Below, piece by piece: positions 1-4,955 of a stretch of 6,348 nucleotides of DNA (position 1 is its first letter; each line of letters starts with the position of its first letter). The translations under genes were made by a program, and so were the position numbers. Source of the DNA: Natrinema soli (GTDB taxonomy: Archaea > Halobacteriota > Halobacteria > Halobacteriales > Natrialbaceae). Under the pieces are notes generated by a model that was not told the DNA's origin, did no database searches, and saw only the letters and a program-made list of their open reading frames with translations. The DNA lies in the NCBI RefSeq assembly GCF_028618695.1, contig NZ_JAQIVI010000239.1, positions 1 to 6,348 on the forward strand, in the 5' to 3' direction.

Positions 1-636
1 GGCGCAGGGAGGAAACGGGAATCAGATGGGGTGGATGACCGACGAGGTCGAGAAGAGGTCAGGGTGTTGGACATCGGGACGGGACGTGGCGGGTTCCCAA
101 CGCACGCCGCGGCCGAATGCGGGGCCGATGTCCACGGCATCGACATCGATCCGCTGCACGTCAGCGAAGCCCGTGCGAACGCTCGCGAGCGCGGCGTTGC
201 TGAGTCGACCGAGTTCAGCGTCGGGGACTACCACGACATTCCGTATCCGGACGATACGTTCGACGCGGTCTCCGGTATCGAAACGGTCTGTCACTCGGAG
301 TGCAAAGAACGGGTCCTCGAGGAGGTTCGTCGCGTCCTCGTGCCGGGCGGCCGTCTCATGATATCCGACGGCTTCAGGAGTCGAACCGCGCTGACCGACC
401 CGGAGGCGGAGAAGCTGCGAACGGTCCTCGACGGGTGGGCCGTTCCCGACTTCGCGCATATCAGCGAGTTCCGGGAGAGCCTCGAGGAGCTCGGATTCAC
501 CGACGTGACGTTCGACGACCACTACGAGCAGATCATCCCGTCGGCGCGACGGCAATGGTTGCCCTCACTGGCCGTTACGCCCCTCCTCAAAGCCGCAGCC
601 GCACTCGGCCTCATATTCAAGGACATAAGTACGTAA
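1..636 (+). pseudogene. Class I SAM-dependent methyltransferase, 5' partial, C-terminus cut off by IS630
   Basis: The frame is open from base 1, so the true start is probably upstream; the first in-window candidate is GTG at 31, which would leave almost no sequence before motif I. Visible Rossmann methyltransferase motifs are the SAM loop VLDIGTGRGG (nt 70-99), the acidic end of beta 2 in GIDIDP, the DTFDAVSGIE segment and PGGRLMISD. The layout fits the UbiE/Methyltransf_11 type; the substrate cannot be told. Authentic sequence ends at the TA at 614-615. The last residues FKDIST and the TAA at 634-636 come from the left end of the inserted IS630. The missing C-terminus lies at 1990-2117 and joins in frame. 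The Rossmann core is complete, so a truncated enzyme could still be made, but about 41 C-terminal residues are lost. The family call is firm; loss of function is inferred. Confidence 0.85.
616..636 (+). repeat. IS630 left terminal inverted repeat
   Basis: The inward sequence from the TA at 614-615 shares TTCAA and then the block AG(T/C)ACGT(A/T)A with the right end, with small indels between. It contains the transposase stop codon (complement of 617-619) and also supplies the premature stop of the methyltransferase. Confidence 0.65.
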
Positions 637-1200
637 AGACATTCGGCGGTTCAATGCTGTCAAGCGCGGTGAGCGCAGCCTCACGAAGTTCATCTAATGT
701 GTCGAAGAGGCGATTTCCAAGAGCCTGATCGAGGCGTCGCCAACACTCTTCCGCGGGGTTCAGCTCTGGTGAACCCCGCGGAAGGTAACACAATTCGATC
801 GGCGTGTCTTCGACGAACTCTTGCACTTTGTTGGCCGTGAAATACGACGCATTGTCCAAGACCACACAGATTTTCTCGCCGAACTCGGTCTGGAGTGCGT
901 CAAGCAATCGAACCGTTGTGTCGCTGTTGAAATTCTCCGCACAGGGAAGAAAGAACGTCTCGCCGGAATCACTGACTGCACCGAGCAGCCTGATGCTGTC
1001 CCACGCGCCCGTCACTGGGAGTGACGGGCGCTCCCCTTCCGGAAACCACGCATAAATCAGCGTTGAGAGCACCTGGCGTGTCTGATCAATGGTCAGGATC
1101 GTGTATTCGTCGTCCAAGTTGTCACGCTTTTTTTGAAGCCTTCTTGCCAGGCTTCTTGGGCTCTCTCGTCGGATTTGTAGTACTCCGGCCGGGCTGTCTT
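617..1200 (-). pseudogene. IS630 transposase, C-terminal DDE catalytic part (interrupted, frame change at A7)
   Basis: This is the catalytic half of the IS630 transposase, a cut-and-paste RNase H-fold DDE enzyme. Codons 1199-1128 read KTARPEYYKSDERAQEAWQ and on to GFKK, continuing the N-terminal fragment. At seven A residues (complement of 1128-1134) the frame must move -1 to enter KRDNLDDEYTILTID. The catalytic residues are intact: D in LTIDQ, D in VVLDNAS, and E in LNPAEECW. Counted from TTG 1117 they are residues 11, 88 and 123, a DD34E spacing typical of the family. A standalone product from TTG 1117 (166 aa) would hold the whole catalytic triad but no DNA-binding domain. Whether the A7 change is a mutation, a sequence error or a slippage site cannot be told from one copy. 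Confidence 0.88.
1187..1200 (+). repeat. Palindrome arm flanking the nested element (left)
   Basis: GGCCGGGCTGTCTT is the exact inverse of 1527-1540. Both arms read as authentic transposase codons (EAGLSC and KTARP), so the palindrome belonged to the transposase gene and the element landed at its centre. Confidence 0.75.
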
Positions 1201-1251
1201 CTAGTACCTAAGGGAAGTTCTGAAGATACTTCCCGTAACTTTTACCGTATT
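1201..1251 (+). repeat. Left terminal inverted repeat of nested element
   Basis: Reads CTAGTACCTAAGGGAAGTTC at the outer end; its complement matches 1476-1526 at 39 of 51 positions, ungapped. The inner part contains, on the minus strand, TACGGTA and TTACGGG, versions of the ATTACGGTA motif repeated in the right arm. It also holds a perfect 7-bp inverted repeat, GGGAAGT (1212-1218) and ACTTCCC (1228-1234), and ends 18 bp before the ATG of the small gene, so it should contain that gene's promoter. Confidence 0.75.
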
Positions 1252-1269
1252 ACGCTTCTATGTTGGATT
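1246..1269 (+). promoter_or_regulatory. Possible promoter of the RHH-like gene inside the left repeat
   Basis: The AT-rich CGTATTACG lies about 15-24 nt before ATG 1270, a distance that fits a leaderless haloarchaeal transcript. The same CGTATTACG occurs at 1473-1481 just after the gene. No Shine-Dalgarno motif is seen. Confidence 0.3.
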
Positions 1270-1470
1270 ATGCCTCCTGAAGGATATACAACAGTCACAA
1301 TCAGCGATGAGTTGGCTGAGAAACTTACACGAATTATGGCCCATCACGATCGCTCCAGCTACGCTGAAGCGATCGAATATGCGGTCGATACAACCCTCGT
1401 TCAAGAGGACGAAATCACCATACAGGAGTTGATTCAGTTGCTGGCTGAACGAGCGGAGGAACTGAACTAG
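1270..1470 (+). CDS. Small ribbon-helix-helix (CopG/antitoxin-like) protein, 66 aa
   Basis: Start ATG 1270 is preferred. The frame is open from 1021, but upstream it runs antisense through the transposase and through the element's end. The protein has a short N-terminal beta strand (YTTVTISDEL), a helix (AEKLTRIMAHH), a turn (DRSS) and a second helix (YAEAIEYAVDTTL). This is the ribbon-helix-helix order of CopG/VapB-type DNA-binding proteins, which act as dimers. The C-terminus (ITIQELIQLLAERAEELN) is a leucine-rich amphipathic helix that could bind a partner. No toxin gene lies beside it. The gene nearly fills the space between the two terminal repeats. Codons are less GC-rich than in the chromosomal genes nearby. 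Autoregulation through the repeats is plausible but inferred. The fold call rests on pattern only; an uncharacterised haloarchaeal small protein is the alternative. Confidence 0.68.
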   Translation: MPPEGYTTVTISDELAEKLTRIMAHHDRSSYAEAIEYAVDTTLVQEDEITIQELIQLLAERAEELN

Positions 1471-1475
1471 CTCGT

Positions 1476-1526
1476 ATTACGGTACAAATTACGGTATGAA
1501 TTTTCAAAACTTCTCCTAAGTACTAC
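1476..1526 (-). repeat. Right terminal inverted repeat of nested element
   Basis: Matches the complement of 1201-1251 at 39 of 51 positions. It begins 5 bases after the stop of the small gene. ATTACGGTA occurs twice as a direct repeat with 12-bp period (1476-1484 and 1488-1496), a typical look for subterminal protein-binding sites. The outer end reads TCCTAAGTACTAC into the flank. Confidence 0.75.
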
Positions 1527-1962
1527 AAGACAGCCCGGCCTCAGACATCAATCGCCGGACGTGCCGTTCACAGTACTCAACGTTGAATTCCTCGACGAGA
1601 TAGTGACGAGCAAGTGGCACAGACCACGCGGGCGCATCTAGTCCAACGTCTTCGGGTGTCCCATGGAGTGCCTCAACGAACTGTTCGTGCTCGTGTTCAG
1701 AGAGTTCTGACGGTCTCCCTTCTCGTGGTTCGTCGTAGACAACCTCCTCGAACGGCTCGTCGGCGAGCCGTTCGAGTCGATCAAGCCACCGCGAGAGCCA
1801 GCCAGCAGTGTATCCATAGCGTTCAGCGACCTCTTGTAGCGTTGCACCATCTTCTTCAAGGTAGTTGATTGCCGCCATAAGACGTTGTGACGGCTTTTTC
1901 CCCTCGACCTCCGCCAAGACCTGGCGGAGGTCTTCGGTAGAGACGTTGTCGAGAGAGGTCAT
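1516..1962 (-). pseudogene. IS630 transposase, N-terminal helix-turn-helix part (interrupted)
   Basis: This is the N-terminal half of an IS630-family DDE transposase, which binds the IS ends. Starting at ATG 1962, residues about 10-65 form a helix-turn-helix (ATLQEVAERYGYTAGWLSRWLDR), followed by a linker and a second helical DNA-binding region ending RRLMSEAGLSC. Authentic sequence stops at about nt 1527. The residues after Cys and the TAG at 1516-1518 come from the nested element. The continuation (KTARPEYYKSDE) is found on the other side of that element at 1200 downward. Rejoined, the protein would be about 338 aa, the usual length for the family. Confidence 0.88.
1527..1540 (-). repeat. 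Palindrome arm flanking the nested element (right)
   Basis: AAGACAGCCCGGCC, exact 14-bp inverse of 1187-1200. Together, without the insert, they would form a hairpin with a loop of only a few bases. Confidence 0.75.
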
Positions 1963-1969
1963 ATCGGGA

Positions 1970-1989
1970 TAACGTGCTCTTGTTTGAAA
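1970..1989 (-). repeat. IS630 right terminal inverted repeat
   Basis: Read on the minus strand inward from the TA at 1990-1991, it starts TTTCAAAC and contains AGAGCACGTTA, matching the left end imperfectly. It is the transposase-proximal end. The AT-rich stretch just outside (1987-1997) could supply a TATA element for the short leader before ATG 1962. Confidence 0.65.
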
Positions 1990-2117
1990 TATTTTTAGCT
2001 GACAGTATCAAGAGCGACGCGTCCGTCAATCAGGGCGTGACCCTGTACCACCAGTACGAGATTATCAAGCGCGGAATCGCAGTCCACGGCAATTTCACCG
2101 CCGAACTTCCCGAGTAA
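1990..2117 (+). pseudogene. Methyltransferase C-terminal fragment displaced by IS630
   Basis: After the right IS end the frame TTT TTA GCT GAC continues to TAA 2115-2117, giving FLADSIKSDASVNQGV and then TLYHQYEIIKRGIAVHGNF, ending ELPE. The pattern of a tyrosine-containing helix, KRG and a final beta strand matches the closing segment of many haloarchaeal UbiE-like methyltransferases. Joined to codon ATA 613-615 across a single TA it is in frame with the 5' part, so the two pieces were one gene. On its own it has no start signal and no SAM site. Confidence 0.82.
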
Positions 2118-2286
2118 CGTCTCAGATGTCGTTTCCAGTGATCTATCGACGATCCCGAACTGAGCGCCGTTATCGGCGACAGACGACAGTCTCGAAGCGC
2201 GAGCCGACCGATGGCTCCCCTCGCTTCGCAACGCCACTGACAAACGGTAGCAAGAAGTATGTTCACAGTGTGGTGACGGTCGTGAG
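2118..2286 (+). promoter_or_regulatory. Intergenic region with possible promoter of the Bat-type regulator
   Basis: No gene is seen here. A small hairpin (CGCCG 2165-2169, TTAT loop, CGGCG 2174-2178) follows the methyltransferase stop, without a T-run. AAGTATG at 2256-2262 is centred about 28 nt before ATG 2287, the distance expected between a TATA box and a leaderless start in haloarchaea. No Shine-Dalgarno motif precedes the ATG. Confidence 0.35.
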
Positions 2287-2937
2287 ATGAGATACGCAAA
2301 ATGCATCATCATCCCTGACGACGAGGGATTGCACCCCGTTGATAAGCGGATCGCGGACCATCCCGAGGTCTCGCGTGAGCTCCTCCACAACGTCAATCTC
2401 CTCGCCGACGAGACGATCGTCACGATCTATCAATTCTCGGGTGATCGGGAGGCCCTCGAGACGATTCTGAAAGACTCACCGATGGTATGCAAGTACCAGC
2501 TCTCGGGCGTCGGCGACGAGATCCACGCCTACATCCACGTCGGGGCACACGAGCGGCTCGTCGGTCTGTTGAGTATACTCAAGGAGTTCGAGTTCATCTT
2601 CGATACGCCCCTCGAGTTCACGCGGCGCGGCGGGTTGCGCGTCACGATGATCGGCGACGTACAGAGCTTTCAGGAGGCCATCCCGGATGTCCCCGACGGG
2701 ATCAGACTCAAACTCCTCAAGACGGGGGAATACGAACCGAACACGGATCGACTGTTCTCCCAGCTCACCGAGCGCCAACAGGAGATCCTCCAGACCGCCG
2801 TCGATATGGGCTACTACAACGTGCCTCGAGCGGTGACGCACGAGGATATCGGCAACGAACTCGGCTGCACTGGTGGGACGGTCGGCGGCCACCTGCGGAA
2901 GATCGAGTCCAAAATCCTCGCACAGATCATTCCGTGA
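2287..2937 (+). CDS. Bat-type HTH_10 transcriptional regulator
   Basis: A 216-aa cytoplasmic regulator of the bacterio-opsin activator (Bat) family, a large haloarchaeal group. The C-terminal 55 residues hold the HTH_10 domain: LTERQQEILQTAVDMGYYNVPR (residues 160-181), then HEDIGNELGCTGGTVGGHLRK (185-205) as helix-turn-helix with recognition helix, and a final helix. The N-terminal about 150 residues are the associated sensing or regulatory module of this group; it shows no clear PAS or GAF motif, and the ligand is unknown. ATG 2287 is the natural start; upstream GTGs are out of frame or stopped. The gene lies 169 nt after the broken methyltransferase on the same strand, so that gene may have been a target or partner; this is inference only. 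Confidence 0.88.
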   Translation: MRYAKCIIIPDDEGLHPVDKRIADHPEVSRELLHNVNLLADETIVTIYQFSGDREALETILKDSPMVCKYQLSGVGDEIHAYIHVGAHERLVGLLSILKEFEFIFDTPLEFTRRGGLRVTMIGDVQSFQEAIPDVPDGIRLKLLKTGEYEPNTDRLFSQLTERQQEILQTAVDMGYYNVPRAVTHEDIGNELGCTGGTVGGHLRKIESKILAQIIP

Positions 2938-2954
2938 CGACTGCGGTCACGCCG

Positions 2955-3025
2955 GCGCGGTGCGAGCAACGTCAGCTGTGACTGATGCAGTGCGAGTAAC
3001 GTCGGCTGCAACTGGCGCGGTGTGA
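2955..3025. repeat. Degenerate 30-bp tandem repeat
   Basis: Unit 1 (2955-2984) starts GCGCGGTGCGAGCAACGTC and unit 2 (2985-3014) starts ATGCAGTGCGAGTAACGTC; they match at 23 of 30 positions. A third, truncated unit (GCGCGGTGTGA) starts at 3015. It directly follows the regulator's stop codon. Confidence 0.65.
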
Positions 3026-3036
3026 CGGAGAGCGGA

Positions 3037-3048
3037 CGGCCGTTTTTC
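3037..3048 (+). terminator. Possible terminator of the Bat-type regulator gene
   Basis: GGCCG followed by TTTTTCT about 100 nt after the stop codon. Archaeal termination needs mainly a T-run, which is rare in this GC-rich sequence. Confidence 0.35.
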
Positions 3049-3238
3049 TCACGGAACCGCGTTCGTGCGGTTGTGGGACGCCGTCGTGGCGATCCATCGC
3101 AGTCAGTCTCGAGCACCGACAGCGACCGATCCGGTCACCGATCTCGCGGGATCACCGGCTCGATCAACGGCGTAAATCGGGCGCTGTAGCGACGGTCGGC
3201 TAGAAACTGAAGAGATCGACGCCTTCGTCTCGAAGGTA

Positions 3239-3517
3239 ATGCTGCTCTCGAGTCGCAACGAACACCTCCAGAAAATCCTCGTCCCGCTGCTCAAGCGGTC
3301 CGCACTCACGACGACGACGCTCGCGCTCGGCAACGGCTACGGGATCGCCGTCGGCGTGGTCCTCTCCTTGTTCCTGGCGCCCGTCTGGTTGACGGTTGCG
3401 ATGGGAGTGCCGATGGCGATACCCAACGTCACCATCGGCGGCCTCGTCGGCGTCATCGCGTGGGCCCTCTACGGCGGGACGCTCGGGCTGGTGTACGGAC
3501 TGATCCTCGAGTACTGA
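3239..3517 (+). CDS. Small two-helix membrane protein, unknown function
   Basis: A 92-aa protein I do not recognise. A basic, amphipathic N-terminus (residues 1-25, NEHLQKILVPLLKR) is followed by two hydrophobic spans, about 34-57 (GYGIAVGVVLSLFLAPVW onward) and 66-90 (IGGLVGVIAWALYGGTLGLV onward). Glycines are regularly spaced, which suggests tight helix packing. Third-position GC is high as in the nearby genes, which supports coding. The opposite strand is also open but reads as a D/R-rich shadow. It is preceded by AAGG three bases before the ATG, too close for a good ribosome site. It lies 90 nt before the 60-aa gene of the corA pair on the same strand and may share its transcript. Confidence 0.7.
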   Translation: MLLSSRNEHLQKILVPLLKRSALTTTTLALGNGYGIAVGVVLSLFLAPVWLTVAMGVPMAIPNVTIGGLVGVIAWALYGGTLGLVYGLILEY

Positions 3518-3564
3518 CGGAACCACCGGTCAAACGGACACCCGACGGAAAACGGGCATCGGCT

Positions 3565-3596
3565 CCGGATTCGATCCGGCACCGTACTTTCTTCTC
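3565..3596 (+). terminator. Hairpin plus pyrimidine tract
   Basis: Perfect inverted repeat CCGGAT (3565-3570), TCG, ATCCGG (3574-3579), followed by the pyrimidine-rich CTTTCTTCTC (3587-3596). It lies between the 92-aa and 60-aa genes. It could end the first transcript or be an operator just before the second; the T content is too low to decide. Confidence 0.3.
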
Positions 3597-3607
3597 GATA
3601 GACTCGA

Positions 3608-3790
3608 ATGGATACGTCCATGAATTGGGCCAGACTCGCAGGAGCCGGTTTGTTTGCCGTCGGATTTATCGGGTACGTCGTCGGGGTCTACGTCGAGTAC
3701 CCCGGACGGGCATTTTCGATCACAGCGACCATCGTCGGCATCGCTCTCGTCGCGATCGCAGGACGGTCCGACTCGGGCGAGAGCGTATGA
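3608..3790 (+). CDS. 60-aa two-helix membrane protein coupled to corA
   Basis: A 60-aa protein with two predicted membrane spans, about residues 8-28 (RLAGAGLFAVGFIGYVVGV) and 36-52 (FSITATIVGIALVAIAG), and a short polar tail. ATG 3608 or ATG 3620 (Met5) could be the start; the second gives a slightly tighter protein. Its TGA overlaps the corA ATG in ATGA (3787-3790), a sign of translational coupling. I do not recognise a family. The overlap suggests it is made together with CorA, perhaps as an accessory or unrelated membrane peptide; no motif shows which. Confidence 0.72.
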   Translation: MDTSMNWARLAGAGLFAVGFIGYVVGVYVEYPGRAFSITATIVGIALVAIAGRSDSGESV

Positions 3791-4773
3791 GCCTCGACGC
3801 GATGGTGTATACGGCCGACGGCGCGGAGCAGTACGACGATCTGGCGACCGCGATCGAGACGCCGGGAGAAACGTGGATACACGCTGCCGACCCCGTGCCG
3901 AGCGAGATGGACGCGCTCGCGGAGCGCTTCGACATTCACCAGTTGGCCATCGAAGACGTGCTCGACGAGGGGACGCGACCGAAGACCGAGGAGTATGAGA
4001 CGCACACGTTCGTGTTGCTGAAGACCGTTCGGCTCAGCCAGCGCGACGATATCGCGTTCCACAAGGAGGTACAGACGAGCCCCGTCGGGTTCTTTATTGG
4101 CACCGACTGGGTGGTGACGATGTCGACGACCGACGTCGAACTCGTCGACCCCTCGGCGTCCCGGTGGGCGAAGAACGGCCGCCGATTCGCCGACCGAGGG
4201 ACCGACTTCCTCGTCTACCGGATCATGGACGCCATCGTCGACGACTACTTCGTTCTCCTCGACGAGATCGAAGACGATATCGAAGCGGTCGAAGAGCGCG
4301 TTCTCGACGAGCCGGACCCTCAGCTGTTAGCGACGCTGAACGACGTCCGGCGGGACCTCCTCGCGTTCCGAAAGGTCGCCTGGCCCGCTCGAGAGGCGAT
4401 CTCGTTCCTCTCGCGCGGCGACGTTCCCGAGATCGCCGATCACAACGAGAAGTACTTCCGAGACGTCTACGACCACCTCGTTCAGGTCGTCGACCTCATC
4501 GAGACGTACCGCGATCTCACCGGCGGGTCGCGGGACATCTACCTCAACACCGTCTCGCAGTCGACCAACGACGTGATGAAGACGCTGACGGTCGTCGCGA
4601 CGATCTTCATCCCGCTGACGTTCATCGCCGGCGTCTACGGCATGAACTTCGCCGAGACGCCCCTGGCCATGCCCGAACTGTACTGGACGTACGGCTATCC
4701 GGCGACGATGCTCGGAATGGGAATACTCGCCGGGCTGATGCTCGTCCACTTCCGCCGACAGGAGTGGCTCTGA
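3787..4773 (+). CDS. corA: CorA-family magnesium/cobalt transport protein
   Basis: A 328-aa CorA-type divalent cation channel (Mg2+, Co2+), a homopentamer in the cytoplasmic membrane. The N-terminal about 260 residues form the cytoplasmic alpha/beta and long-helix domain, including the acidic helix around LLDEIEDDIEAVEERVLDE. Then come TM1 (about 263-284), the signature YGMNF with GMN at 285-287, the loop ETPLAMPELYW with the family's MPEL pattern, TM2 (about 303-321) and the basic tail FRRQEWL. All hallmark residues are present and the length is normal. ATG 3787 is chosen because MSLDAMVYTADG begins the family-like domain and overlaps the upstream stop. The open frame reaches farther upstream through the 60-aa gene region, but that part has no CorA character. 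After the stop the same frame stays open for 51 codons of tandem repeat. Confidence 0.95.
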   Translation: MSLDAMVYTADGAEQYDDLATAIETPGETWIHAADPVPSEMDALAERFDIHQLAIEDVLDEGTRPKTEEYETHTFVLLKTVRLSQRDDIAFHKEVQTSPVGFFIGTDWVVTMSTTDVELVDPSASRWAKNGRRFADRGTDFLVYRIMDAIVDDYFVLLDEIEDDIEAVEERVLDEPDPQLLATLNDVRRDLLAFRKVAWPAREAISFLSRGDVPEIADHNEKYFRDVYDHLVQVVDLIETYRDLTGGSRDIYLNTVSQSTNDVMKTLTVVATIFIPLTFIAGVYGMNFAETPLAMPELYWTYGYPATMLGMGILAGLMLVHFRRQEWL

Positions 4774-4790
4774 ATCGCTCGCCAGGGGAC

Positions 4791-4868
4791 GGTCGAGGAC
4801 GGAGCGAAAGGGGGTGTGGCTGAGGACGGAACGAAAAGAGGTGCGGCCGAGGACGGAACAGAAACGAG
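4791..4868. repeat. 27-bp tandem repeat after corA, about 3 copies
   Basis: Units at 4791-4817, 4818-4844 and 4845-4868 share GAGGACGGA(A/G)C and a purine-rich tail. The period is nine codons. In the corA frame it reads EDGAKGGVA, EDGTKRGAA, EDGTETSHR beyond the corA stop, and the frame stays open to TGA at 4927-4929. The opposite strand is also open. It lies between the convergent corA and SCP2-like genes. Confidence 0.75.
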
Positions 4869-4955
4869 TCACCGCGCTCGAGCGATCGAGAACGAGGACG
4901 CCACCGCGTCGCCGCCGACCGGTGGCTGACAGACCGTTCGTCGCCGGGGGTAAGT

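Larger units (their letters stand above)
1201..1526 (+). mobile_element. 326-bp MITE-like element with ~51-bp inverted repeats carrying an RHH-like gene
   Basis: This sequence splits the IS630 transposase between GLSC and KTARPE. Bases 1201-1251 and 1476-1526 are imperfect inverted repeats, 39 of 51 positions matching with no gap. The interior holds one 66-aa ORF and nothing else, so the element has no transposase and must be moved in trans if mobile. It is visibly more AT-rich than the flanking chromosome. Exact ends are uncertain by a few bases. Candidate target duplications are TA (1202-1203/1524-1525) or GTAC (1204-1207/1520-1523), but neither restores the transposase frame on simple excision. 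I do not recognise the element family. Confidence 0.75.
614..1991 (-). mobile_element. IS630-family insertion sequence with TA target duplication, itself interrupted
   Basis: Body 616-1989, flanked by TA at 614-615 and 1990-1991, as expected for IS630/Tc1/mariner transposition. Three lines agree on the ends. First, both read inward as similar terminal repeats (TTCAAGGACATAAGTACGTAA on the left, TTTCAAACAAGAGCACGTTA on the right). Second, the transposase stop codon (617-619) lies just inside the left end and its ATG (1962) 28 nt inside the right end. Third, removing 616-1991 restores the methyltransferase reading frame across the junction. Without the nested 326-bp element the IS is about 1,048 bp, normal for the family. 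It is probably inactive now, because its transposase gene is interrupted. Trans-mobilisation by an intact copy elsewhere remains possible since both ends are present. Confidence 0.85.
2938..3238. other. Non-coding stretch between regulator and small membrane protein
   Basis: About 300 bp with no convincing gene. It holds a degenerate 30-bp tandem repeat at 2955-3025, a T5 run at 3043-3047 that may end transcription of the regulator gene, and GATC/CCGGT-rich sequence at 3126-3165 without a clean hairpin. No strong TATA element was identified for the gene at 3239; GTAAATC at 3172-3178 is the best but is 60 nt away. Confidence 0.5.

Noticed and set aside
1021..1269. Longer N-terminus for the small RHH-like gene (ATG at 1021)
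   Set aside because: This part is antisense to transposase codons and crosses the element boundary; protein character begins at ATG 1270.
1187..1540. Treating the 14-bp arms as outer part of the nested element's terminal repeats
   Set aside because: Both arms translate as continuous IS630 transposase sequence (EAGLSC / KTARPEYY), so they are more likely target sequence. Not fully excluded without an empty-site copy.
634..1997. IS630 ends at the TA pairs 634-635 and 1996-1997
   Set aside because: The inward repeats match less well, the transposase stop would lie outside the element, and joining the flanks gives an immediate stop instead of the methyltransferase C-terminus.
1995..2423. Minus-strand 142-aa open frame over the methyltransferase fragment and regulator start
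   Set aside because: No family resemblance, and it runs antisense to two supported coding segments.
3200..3526. Minus-strand 108-aa open frame opposite the 92-aa membrane protein
   Set aside because: D/R/E-rich shadow; the plus strand gives coherent hydrophobic spans.
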